Shown piece after piece: positions 1-6,520 of a DNA stretch of 14,495 nt. The stretch is from the NCBI GenBank assembly GCA_947581665.1, contig CANPVI010000017.1, positions 1-14,495 of the forward strand. Direction: 5' to 3'. Origin of the DNA: an uncultured Atopobiaceae bacterium (GTDB lineage: Bacteria > Actinomycetota > Coriobacteriia > Coriobacteriales > Atopobiaceae). The notes under the pieces are model-generated. The model was not told the origin of the DNA, did not search any database, and worked only from the letters and a program-made list of their open reading frames with translations. Position 1 is the first letter of the stretch. Every line of letters begins with the position of its first letter. A program made the translations under genes and the position numbers.

Positions 1-479
1 GAGCGAGAAAACTCTTCTCAGCGCTCTTCAGTGTGGTGCTGGTGATTACGCTGGTCCTTCTTGTGCTGCTCCTCTTCTTGAACGCCATCGCCCAGCTCCA
101 GCCCCTGCCCGACGTCTGGGCCATCCCGGGGGAAGGGCTCACCGCCTTCATGGGGTCGTGGGTGGCCATCCTCGTGGGCGCGTTCTGCGTGGCGGCCCCG
201 TTTGCGCTCATCCTCGCCATCAACCATGGGCAGCTTCGCGAAAGCCTGCCCTACCTCGGTGTTTCCCTCGCGGTGGCCGCGGTGCTCCTCATCGTCTTCG
301 GCTTTGCGAGCGGGACGATCTTCTCGTTCCTCTCCTTCGAGTGGCGAGGCGTGCTCGCGGGGAGCATCGGTGCCTTGCATGACTTCACCTTCATGGTGGC
401 CACGCTCCTCGCCGCCGCAGCCGCGATCCTTCTCTGCGTCTACTCCTGCATGGCGGTCGCGAAGGAGGCGCGCGCATGA
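1..479 (+). CDS. Small four-helix membrane protein, 5' end outside the window
   Basis: I do not recognise the family. The frame is open from base 3 to the TGA at 477-479. The residues before the first GTG (base 33) read ARKLFSALFS, a basic lead-in to a membrane helix, and no ribosome-binding site precedes base 33, so the true start is probably upstream of the window. The visible part is almost entirely hydrophobic. Counting from the codon at 33, I see four likely transmembrane segments at about residues 2-20, 38-63, 72-95 and 115-140, joined by short loops, with a basic C-terminal tail (AKEARA). No catalytic motif or zinc ribbon is visible. Its stop overlaps the ATG of the next gene (ATGA at 476-479), so it is probably translationally coupled to the subtilase and may be an integral-membrane partner of it; that role is inferred from context only. 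Confidence 0.72.
   Translation, partial: ARKLFSALFSVVLVITLVLLVLLLFLNAIAQLQPLPDVWAIPGEGLTAFMGSWVAILVGAFCVAAPFALILAINHGQLRESLPYLGVSLAVAAVLLIVFGFASGTIFSFLSFEWRGVLAGSIGALHDFTFMVATLLAAAAAILLCVYSCMAVAKEARA
462..468 (+). promoter_or_regulatory. Ribosome-binding site of the subtilase-VWA gene
   Basis: AAGGAGG, a full Shine-Dalgarno core, lies 7 nt before the ATG at 476 and inside the end of the upstream gene. It fixes the start of the subtilase gene and supports coupled translation across the ATGA overlap. Confidence 0.85.
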
Positions 480-3400
480 GCAAGATCCTGAAACGCGTCC
501 TCATCTTCGGCATCATCGCCATCGTCGCGGTCGTCGCCCTCGGCGTGTTCGTCATCATCCCCGTGCTCGCGGGCCCCCAACCCACGCCAGAGGAGAGCGG
601 CACCTCCGTGCTCGATCTCGCCGAGAGCTCAGAACACGTGGATCTGGATCCCGAGAGCGGCATCGTCTACGTGAACGACGAGGTGGTGGTCTTCGCGCGT
701 CCCGCCATCACCCAGGAGCAGATGGAGGCCCTCGCGAAGGAACAGGGCGCCACGCTCGATTCCACCATGGCCGACGACGGGATCTACCGCCTCACGTACC
801 CCGAGCCCATGACGATGGTCGAGCTCGACGAGCGCGTGGAGGCGCTGAAGGCAAGCCCCAACGTGGCAGACGCCACCCTCAACCCCGTCACGTCCTACGC
901 CCCGGACGATGAGGGCGCGACCGACGCCGAGGCGAGCGTCCCCGAGGATCCCATCGCCGGCATGCTCGCCTCCGATGGCTTCACGCAGCGCGAGCCCGTC
1001 TATCCGAACGATCCCTGGGCGGGCGATGTGGGCAACGGCAGCACCTGGAACATGCTCGGAGCCTCGGGCTCCAACTGGGGCATGGAGGCCATCAAGGCGC
1101 CATCCGCCTGGGGCTACCTCCAAGACGCGCGCGCCACGGCTCCCATCAAAATCGGCCTCATCGACACCTATCCCGAGCTCGACCATCCCGAGCTCGGCTT
1201 TGCGGCGGCCGACGTCTTCGTGGTGGACGATTCCACCGGCGCGATCCAGCCCAACCCCGACTACGGCATCCAGGCCGACGACCATGGCACCCACGTGTCC
1301 GGCATCATGAACGCCGCGTGGAACAACGAGAGCGGCGTGTCGGGCGTGATGGGCGGCAAGGGCGAGCTCCACTACGCGGCGGTCTTCCGCGACACCGGCA
1401 CCGGGGCCGCCAGTCGCTACTACGACGGCTACACGTTCCTCGTGGCGCTGAAGACGCTCATCGACCAGGACGTCCAGGCCATCAACATCAGCCTCAACAC
1501 GAACCGCCTCGTGGGCTTTGCCGCGAGCCACGGCAACGAGAAGGCCCTGAACTACCTCAACGCCCAGGCGGACGTCGCCGAGAAGGGCCTCGCGAGGATC
1601 ATCGAGCGACGCCAGTTTGCGGGTAAGCCCGACTTCGTGGTGTGCGTGGCTGCGGGCAACAACAACGACACGCCCTACTTCCGCGATCCGAACGCCACGT
1701 GGGGCTATCGCACGGCGGACGAGCTGAACAAATTCGAGGAGACCCTCTTCTTCTTCGGCTTCAACCGCGAGGAGGGGGGCGCCGAGGCGCGCTACAACAA
1801 CTTCCTGAACGCGATCGACGACGAGACCGTGGCGAACCACATCGTGGTCGTGGGCTCCTGCCGCATCGACACCGACGCGTTCTCGCCCTTCTTCACGGCC
1901 TACGAGTACTCGAAGTTCTCGAACATCGGCGATCGCGTGGACGTGGTGGCGCCGGGCGAGGACGTCTACAGCCTCGTCGCCGACGACGGCTACGACTACA
2001 TGAGCGGCACCTCCATGGCCACCCCGCACGTGACGGGCGCGGCGGGCCTCGTGTTCGCGGCGAATCCGTCGCTTTCCGCGGCCGATGTGAAGACGATTCT
2101 CACGAACTCGAGCCAAACGCGCTTCTACTTCGAGGACGGCATGGCGCGCCTCCTGAACGCCTACACCTCGACCGTGTTCTCGCTCATGACCGAGGACCAC
2201 TCGGTGAACTCCGTGGTGAACAACTTCGCGCAAGACGGCCTCGACGTCTGCTTCGTGGTGGATACCACGAACTCCATGGGCGACGACATCCAAAACGCCC
2301 GCGAGAACATGACGGAGATCCTCACCTCGCTCGGCGAGAAGACCCAGAACTACCGCGTGGCGCTCATCGACTACCGCGACTTCGCGAGCAGGACGGGCGA
2401 TTCGGATGACTACCCGTCGCAAATCCAACTGAACTTCACCGACGATGACGCGGCGATCCGCTCCGCCATCGATGGCCTCACGCTGGGCTACGGCGGCGAC
2501 ACCGAGGAGACGGTGTACTCGGCCCTCATGCAGGCGGTGGATCTCCCGTGGCGCGAGAATGCCCAGAAGGTCGTCATCATCCTCGGCGACGCGGCCCCGC
2601 TCGACCCCGAGCCTGAGACGAACTACACCTACGACGACGTGCGCGCCGCGCTCCTCGGCGAGGACGTGGGCATCGACGTCGAGAACTCCGATGAGCGCGC
2701 GCTCGGCTCGCTCGGCTCGGGCCTCACGGTCTACTCCATCGGCGCCTCGGCGAGCGATGACGCCTCGGGATTCTTCAAGGACGTGGCCGACGACACCGGC
2801 GGGAGCTACGCCGGCGTGGATGACGCCTCGGGCATCTCCGACGCCATCATCACCTCGATCGAGCAGATCGAGCTCGCCACCGCCACCACGGTGAACGTCG
2901 ACTTCGGCCCCGAGCTCGCGAACTCCTCCGTGTGCCTTGCGGATGAATCGGGCAACTTCATCACCGCGGTCACCACCGACGACGAGGGCCGCTTCACCTT
3001 CGAGGATCTGGATCCCCTGAACTACACCTGGACCTCCGACGGGCTCTACCAAGGCGGCACGCTCGCCGTCGGCGAGGGCGCCTCGACCGCAACGGCCCAG
3101 GTGGAAAACGTGTTCTGGTTCGCGCCGGTGGCCTCGTTCTGGCACGACCACGCGATCGTCGTGATCATCTTCCTCGCGGCGATCATCGCGCTCTGCACGG
3201 CGATCCCCATCGCCGTGGGCAAGGGCGCGAGCTGGCGCCGCGCACGTCGCGAGAAGGCCGCGGCGGCCGCCCGGGAGAAGGCCGCCGCAGAGGCCGCGCG
3301 CATGTCGCAGGCCACGCCGAGCGCGCCCGTGCAGACGCCGCCCGCACCGACCGCGCCGCCTACGCGCACGGTTCCCGCCACGCGTGAGGCGCCGCACGCG

Positions 3401-3586
3401 CCCGCGTCCCGTGGCACCGCCCCCTCAACAGCCCCGACGATGCCTGCGGGCGAGCGTCGAGTGAAGTACTGTCCGAAGTGCGGGCACGAGTGCGCTCCCG
3501 AAGCCGCGTTCTGCCCCCACTGCGGTGCGAACGTGGGCGAGCGCCGAGGCGACGGCACGACACCCAGAAGCTCCCAGTCCGGTTAG
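476..3586 (+). CDS. Membrane-anchored subtilisin-like serine protease with VWA domain and C-terminal zinc ribbon
   Basis: This 1036-residue S8 (subtilase) peptidase is predicted to act outside the membrane. Residues 8-33 form a signal-anchor helix after a basic start (MSKILKRV). Residues about 55-140 resemble a subtilase propeptide. The catalytic domain runs from about 200 to 570, with triad Asp230 (LIDTYPELDHPEL), His270 (DDHGTHVSG) and Ser513 (SGTSMATPH), and oxyanion Asn395 (AAGNNN). Residues about 588-800 are a hemicentin-like von Willebrand A domain with a MIDAS-type DTTNS at 596-600. A small Cna-B-like beta domain follows at about 803-880. A second membrane helix spans about 893-915, followed by a basic stop-transfer (WRRARREK), an Ala/Pro-rich cytoplasmic linker and a zinc ribbon with Cys 999, 1002, 1013 and 1016. 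If the propeptide is cleaved, the enzyme would stay tethered by the C-terminal helix. Family and active site are clear; the substrate and the VWA ligand are unknown. Confidence 0.93.
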   Translation: MSKILKRVLIFGIIAIVAVVALGVFVIIPVLAGPQPTPEESGTSVLDLAESSEHVDLDPESGIVYVNDEVVVFARPAITQEQMEALAKEQGATLDSTMADDGIYRLTYPEPMTMVELDERVEALKASPNVADATLNPVTSYAPDDEGATDAEASVPEDPIAGMLASDGFTQREPVYPNDPWAGDVGNGSTWNMLGASGSNWGMEAIKAPSAWGYLQDARATAPIKIGLIDTYPELDHPELGFAAADVFVVDDSTGAIQPNPDYGIQADDHGTHVSGIMNAAWNNESGVSGVMGGKGELHYAAVFRDTGTGAASRYYDGYTFLVALKTLIDQDVQAINISLNTNRLVGFAASHGNEKALNYLNAQADVAEKGLARIIERRQFAGKPDFVVCVAAGNNNDTPYFRDPNATWGYRTADELNKFEETLFFFGFNREEGGAEARYNNFLNAIDDETVANHIVVVGSCRIDTDAFSPFFTAYEYSKFSNIGDRVDVVAPGEDVYSLVADDGYDYMSGTSMATPHVTGAAGLVFAANPSLSAADVKTILTNSSQTRFYFEDGMARLLNAYTSTVFSLMTEDHSVNSVVNNFAQDGLDVCFVVDTTNSMGDDIQNARENMTEILTSLGEKTQNYRVALIDYRDFASRTGDSDDYPSQIQLNFTDDDAAIRSAIDGLTLGYGGDTEETVYSALMQAVDLPWRENAQKVVIILGDAAPLDPEPETNYTYDDVRAALLGEDVGIDVENSDERALGSLGSGLTVYSIGASASDDASGFFKDVADDTGGSYAGVDDASGISDAIITSIEQIELATATTVNVDFGPELANSSVCLADESGNFITAVTTDDEGRFTFEDLDPLNYTWTSDGLYQGGTLAVGEGASTATAQVENVFWFAPVASFWHDHAIVVIIFLAAIIALCTAIPIAVGKGASWRRARREKAAAAAREKAAAEAARMSQATPSAPVQTPPAPTAPPTRTVPATREAPHAPASRGTAPSTAPTMPAGERRVKYCPKCGHECAPEAAFCPHCGANVGERRGDGTTPRSSQSG

Positions 3587-3589
3587 GTG

Positions 3590-3595
3590 AAAGGA
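3590..3595 (+). promoter_or_regulatory. Ribosome-binding site deciding the start at 3604
   Basis: AAAGGA lies 8 nt before the ATG at 3604. It supports that start over the in-frame ATG at 3478, which lies inside the subtilase gene and would add a 42-residue Arg-rich extension ahead of the zinc ribbon. Confidence 0.75.
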
Positions 3596-3603
3596 CGAGC
3601 GCC

Positions 3604-5268
3604 ATGTATTGCCCCAAATGCGGAACCGAGGTCAGTGAGGGTGCGAAGTTCTGCCCGAAGTGCGGAGCTCCCATCGCCTCCGAAGACACGGGCGCTCCTG
3701 CGGAGGCGTCTGGCGGGGTCGAGCCCAATAACGCACCGGCGTCCACGCCCGCGCCCGCGGATGACCTCGCGCCCACGAAGCACCTGAACATCGCCATCCC
3801 CATCGCGGGCGGCGCGATCGCGCTCGTCATCGTGGCCGTGGTGGTGTGGATCTTCCTCCTCTCGCCCTACAAGATCGACGAGGGGACCTTCCCCGATACT
3901 GCGGTGCGCACGGTCGTGGCGAGCCAGTTCGACACGGATGGCAACGGGGAGCTTTCACGAGATGAGGCTGCCCAAGCCACGGACTTCACGGTGGACGGCG
4001 CGGCGAACCTCGACGGCATCCAGGTCTTCCCGAACCTCAAGGGCGTCGTGGTCAAGGGCTCGTCCCTGAGCTCGGCCGACCTCAGCTCGCTCGGCTCGCT
4101 CGAGCGCTTCGAGGCCCCCGATTCCTCGCTCGCCACGCTCGATATCTCCCAGAACCACAACCTCACGCATCTCGCCGTCCCCGATACCACGGAGGTCACG
4201 GGCATCGAGGGCACGCCGCTCAAGGAGATGTGGTACACCGACGAGCTCACCGTGAGCAACAAGAACCCCTCGGATAGCGAGATGCAGCGCGATTTCTCCT
4301 ACGCGATCACGCGCACCTCCGACGGCTCGCTGCAGTCCTACACCCAGACCTACTACAACGACTACGGCTCGGTGTCCTCCACGAACGAGACCGTCTACGA
4401 GTACAACGACGCCGGCCAGGTCTCGGCATCCACCACCACGTACCACTACTCCTCGTCTGATGACTCCGTGACGAGCCGCACCTACCAGTACAACGACGCG
4501 GGCATCCTCACGGGCGCCACCCAGACCGGGGGCTCCTCGATGCAGGAGCAGTTCGCCTACAACGACGCCGGCAAGCTCACGAGCGTGACGCGCTCCTACA
4601 CCGATTCCACCTCCGAGCCCTTCGTGCTGCAGGTGGGCTACGACGACGCAGGTCGCGCCTCATCGGTCTTCTACGACAGCCCCTCCTACGGGCGCAGCAC
4701 CTATGCCACCTACGCCTACGACGAGGACGGCACGCTCACCGGCTACGCCGAAGCGTGGGACGATTCCGTGCTCCTCACGAACCACGAGTTCACCTTCGAC
4801 GACGCGGGGCGCATCACTGCGGTGAAAATGACCCCGGGCGCCGCCATCAACGCCTCCTACGACGATGACTACTACTCCTACAACTACACGCTCGACGCGA
4901 ACTACGCCTATGACGAGAACGGCCAGCTCACGGGCGCGACCAGCCATGAGTTCTACGATTCGAGCGGTGGCACCGATGATGCCACGGCCACCTGCGAATA
5001 CGACAACTCGGGCCGCCTCGTGAAGGTCAACCTCGACCGGCAGAGCAACTACGGCTCGGGCTCTTACTCCTACCAGACGATGTACGAGATCACCTACCAC
5101 CGCACCTTCATCCCGAAGGATGATGAGACGGACAGGAGCTACCTCTACTTCGTGCCGTCCTACGACCAGTACCTCTTCTCGTACGGCGTGAAGACCCCCG
5201 TCTGGGTGGGGGTGCCCGATCTCCCTGCGGACCTCATCGCGGTCGAATACCAGATGAGCTACGCGTAG
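3604..5268 (+). CDS. Zinc-ribbon membrane protein with extracellular EF-hand loop, LRR-like stretch and YD repeats
   Basis: The protein has 554 residues from the ATG at 3604. It opens with a zinc ribbon (Cys 3, 6, 17, 20), then a Pro/Ala linker, one membrane helix at about 62-86, and an external region with no other helix. Directly outside is a complete EF-hand/dockerin-type calcium loop, DTDGNGELSRDE at 110-121, followed by a leucine-rich-repeat-like stretch (about 126-212). Then come eight YD (Rhs-type) repeats of the form Y-x-Y-[ND]-[DE]-x-G starting near residues 265, 294, 317, 344, 370, 396, 434 and 464. YD repeats are known from Rhs/teneurin shells and cell-surface proteins, but no Rhs core motif or C-terminal toxin domain is present, and the protein simply ends after the repeats. 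A surface-binding or adhesive role tied to calcium is plausible but inferred. It follows the subtilase by 17 nt, so the two are probably co-transcribed. Confidence 0.9.
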   Translation: MYCPKCGTEVSEGAKFCPKCGAPIASEDTGAPAEASGGVEPNNAPASTPAPADDLAPTKHLNIAIPIAGGAIALVIVAVVVWIFLLSPYKIDEGTFPDTAVRTVVASQFDTDGNGELSRDEAAQATDFTVDGAANLDGIQVFPNLKGVVVKGSSLSSADLSSLGSLERFEAPDSSLATLDISQNHNLTHLAVPDTTEVTGIEGTPLKEMWYTDELTVSNKNPSDSEMQRDFSYAITRTSDGSLQSYTQTYYNDYGSVSSTNETVYEYNDAGQVSASTTTYHYSSSDDSVTSRTYQYNDAGILTGATQTGGSSMQEQFAYNDAGKLTSVTRSYTDSTSEPFVLQVGYDDAGRASSVFYDSPSYGRSTYATYAYDEDGTLTGYAEAWDDSVLLTNHEFTFDDAGRITAVKMTPGAAINASYDDDYYSYNYTLDANYAYDENGQLTGATSHEFYDSSGGTDDATATCEYDNSGRLVKVNLDRQSNYGSGSYSYQTMYEITYHRTFIPKDDETDRSYLYFVPSYDQYLFSYGVKTPVWVGVPDLPADLIAVEYQMSYA

Positions 5269-5296
5269 GAGCGGCTGCCCGAGAGGCATGGTGAGG

Positions 5297-5315
5297 CTCG
5301 GACATGGCGTCCGAG
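5297..5315 (+). promoter_or_regulatory. Perfect inverted repeat in the gap before the four-zinc-ribbon gene
   Basis: CTCGGAC and GTCCGAG form a perfect 7-bp inverted repeat around a 5-nt loop. No T-run follows, so it is not a typical intrinsic terminator. TACGAT at 5318-5323 fits a loose -10 (TAnnnT), but no credible -35 lies at the right distance. It may be an operator, an RNA hairpin affecting translation or mRNA stability, or chance in GC-rich DNA. Confidence 0.35.
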
Positions 5316-5347
5316 AGTACGATGGAACCACTAGCGATCTCGATGAC

Positions 5348-5353
5348 GGAGGA
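5348..5353 (+). promoter_or_regulatory. Ribosome-binding site deciding the start at 5357
   Basis: GGAGGA ends 3 nt before the ATG at 5357, which is close but usable. No comparable site precedes the in-frame ATG at 5288, and that longer start would read through the inverted repeat at 5297-5315, so 5357 is preferred. Confidence 0.7.
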
Positions 5354-5356
5354 ACC

Positions 5357-6481
5357 ATGGGCTTCAAAGACGACTTCTCCTCGATGGTGAACCGCGGCAC
5401 CGCAGCGGCGAGCAGGAAAGCAAAGCAAGTGAGCCTCGGCTCGAAGGCGAACGAGCTTCGCCGCCAGCGCCAGACGCTCGTCGCGCAGCTCGGCGCGAGC
5501 CTCTACGAGGAGGTGCGCGCCACGCCGTCGCTTCGCGTCGGTCGCGAGGAGCTCATCGCCCAGATAGAGGCGGTGGACGCACAGCGTCGCCAGATCGAGG
5601 AGGAGCAGCGTCGCATCCAGATGGAGACCGAGGACGCGCAGGTGCGCGCGAACGTCTACCACTGCGCCGTGTGCGGCGCGCCCATTCGCGCGACCGACCA
5701 GTTCTGCAGCACCTGCGGCGCGCCCGCAGACCAGGCGATCCCGAAGGGCCCTGCGGCGGCGCCCGTGCAAGCGGCGGTGCCCGATGGCCCCACCTGCCCG
5801 AACTGCGGCGCGCCCATCGCCGAGGGCGACGTCTTCTGCATGAGTTGCGGGACGAAGATCGAGGTCGTGGCCGCGGCGCCCGCTCCCGCGCCCGCGCCCG
5901 AGCCCGAGCCCGTGGCGGCGCCCGCGCCTGCGCCCGCTCCGGAACCGGTGTTCGTACCCGAGCCCGCGCCCGAGCCGGTATTCGTGCCCGAGCCCGCGCC
6001 GGTCGTCGAGGACGTCGTCACCGAGGTCGAGGAACTCTCCGCTGTGGACGATTGGCGGGAAAGCGAGTTCGTGCAGGACTTCGCCGCGGTGTCCATCCCC
6101 ACGCCTCAGCCGCCCGTCACCAACGAACAGCTTGAATCCGAGGTGGAGAGCGCCATCGCCGAGGAGCTGCAGATCGAGGACATGGTCGAGGAGATCAAGG
6201 ACGAGATCGAAGCGCCCGCACCTGCGCCTGCACCGGAGCCAGCACCGGAACCCATGCCCGCGCCCGAGGTCGACGTCGTGGCGGAGGCATCCACGCGCAC
6301 CTGCCCGAACTGCGGCGAACCCGTGCCCGAGGGCGACCTCTTCTGCATGAGCTGCGGGCATCGCATGGACGAGCCCGTCGCGGCGGCCCCCGCGCCCGCT
6401 CCGAGGTTCTGCCAGAACTGCGGCGCCCCCGTCGAGGAGGTTTCGAAGTTCTGCGGCAATTGCGGCGCGCCCGTCGCCTAG
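5357..6481 (+). CDS. Soluble coiled-coil protein with four zinc ribbons
   Basis: The protein has 374 residues and no signal peptide or membrane helix, so it should be cytoplasmic. Residues about 1-95 are helical and charged, with a probable coiled coil at 30-95. This layout resembles the widespread uncharacterised bacterial zinc-ribbon proteins that start with a helical segment and end in one or two ribbons. Four CxxC-x(10)-CxxC ribbons follow: Cys 103/106/117/120; 147/150/161/164; 316/319/330/333; and 352/355/366/369, the last ending at the C terminus. The first pair and second pair are separated by a roughly 150-residue low-complexity arm rich in Pro, Ala, Glu and Val that includes an acidic stretch. 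Ribbons 2 and 3 are near copies at the DNA level. It is the only protein of the cluster without a membrane segment, and each neighbour carries one similar ribbon, so a bridging or hub role is a reasonable guess. Function is unknown. Confidence 0.88.
   Translation: MGFKDDFSSMVNRGTAAASRKAKQVSLGSKANELRRQRQTLVAQLGASLYEEVRATPSLRVGREELIAQIEAVDAQRRQIEEEQRRIQMETEDAQVRANVYHCAVCGAPIRATDQFCSTCGAPADQAIPKGPAAAPVQAAVPDGPTCPNCGAPIAEGDVFCMSCGTKIEVVAAAPAPAPAPEPEPVAAPAPAPAPEPVFVPEPAPEPVFVPEPAPVVEDVVTEVEELSAVDDWRESEFVQDFAAVSIPTPQPPVTNEQLESEVESAIAEELQIEDMVEEIKDEIEAPAPAPAPEPAPEPMPAPEVDVVAEASTRTCPNCGEPVPEGDLFCMSCGHRMDEPVAAAPAPAPRFCQNCGAPVEEVSKFCGNCGAPVA
5792..5851 (+). repeat. 60-bp direct repeat, copy 1 (zinc ribbon 2)
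   Basis: This stretch matches 6299-6358 in 53 of 60 aligned bases with no gaps, by direct comparison. It encodes the second zinc ribbon of the four-ribbon protein. The similarity exceeds what the conserved Cys and Gly codons require, so the ribbon was probably duplicated within the gene. Confidence 0.8.
5942..6001 (+). repeat. Two tandem 30-bp units encoding EPVFVPEPAP
   Basis: Units 5942-5971 and 5972-6001 encode the same ten residues, EPVFVPEPAP. They differ at four bases, all at third codon positions. They lie in the Pro/Ala-rich arm between the second and third zinc ribbons. Confidence 0.85.
6299..6358 (+). repeat. 60-bp direct repeat, copy 2 (zinc ribbon 3)
   Basis: This is the partner of 5792-5851 and encodes the third zinc ribbon. 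Amino-acid differences from copy 1 are confined to four positions between the CxxC pairs. Confidence 0.8.
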
Positions 6482-6506
6482 CGCAAGAGCACCACCGAGA
6501 GAGTTT

Positions 6507-6511
6507 GGGAG
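6507..6511 (+). promoter_or_regulatory. Ribosome-binding site deciding the start at 6521
   Basis: GGGAG ends 9 nt before the ATG at 6521 but only 3 nt before the in-frame TTG at 6515. Both spacing and codon favour the ATG. The choice changes the protein by only two residues. Confidence 0.6.
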
Positions 6512-6520
6512 AAGTTGGCG

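Noticed and set aside
629..3397. A 922-codon open frame on the minus strand
   Set aside because: It lies wholly opposite the subtilase gene, has no recognisable domain and is rich in Arg, Val, Gly and His. This is the expected mirror of GC-rich coding DNA.
3478..3603. Longer N terminus for the YD-repeat protein
   Set aside because: It would encode an Arg-rich segment overlapping the protease zinc ribbon. The ATG at 3604 has a ribosome-binding site and puts the ribbon at the N terminus, as in the last gene of the cluster.
3604..5268. Rhs-type polymorphic toxin
   Set aside because: There are YD repeats, but no Rhs core motif, no variable C-terminal toxin and no immunity gene after it. The anchor and cytoplasmic ribbon also do not fit a secreted toxin.
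5288..5356. Longer N terminus for the four-ribbon protein
   Set aside because: There is no ribosome-binding site before 5288, and the segment crosses a perfect inverted repeat. GGAGGA precedes the ATG at 5357.
5880..6000. CRISPR-like or regulatory repeat array
   Set aside because: The repetition is in-frame Pro/Ala/Glu coding sequence with no unique spacers.
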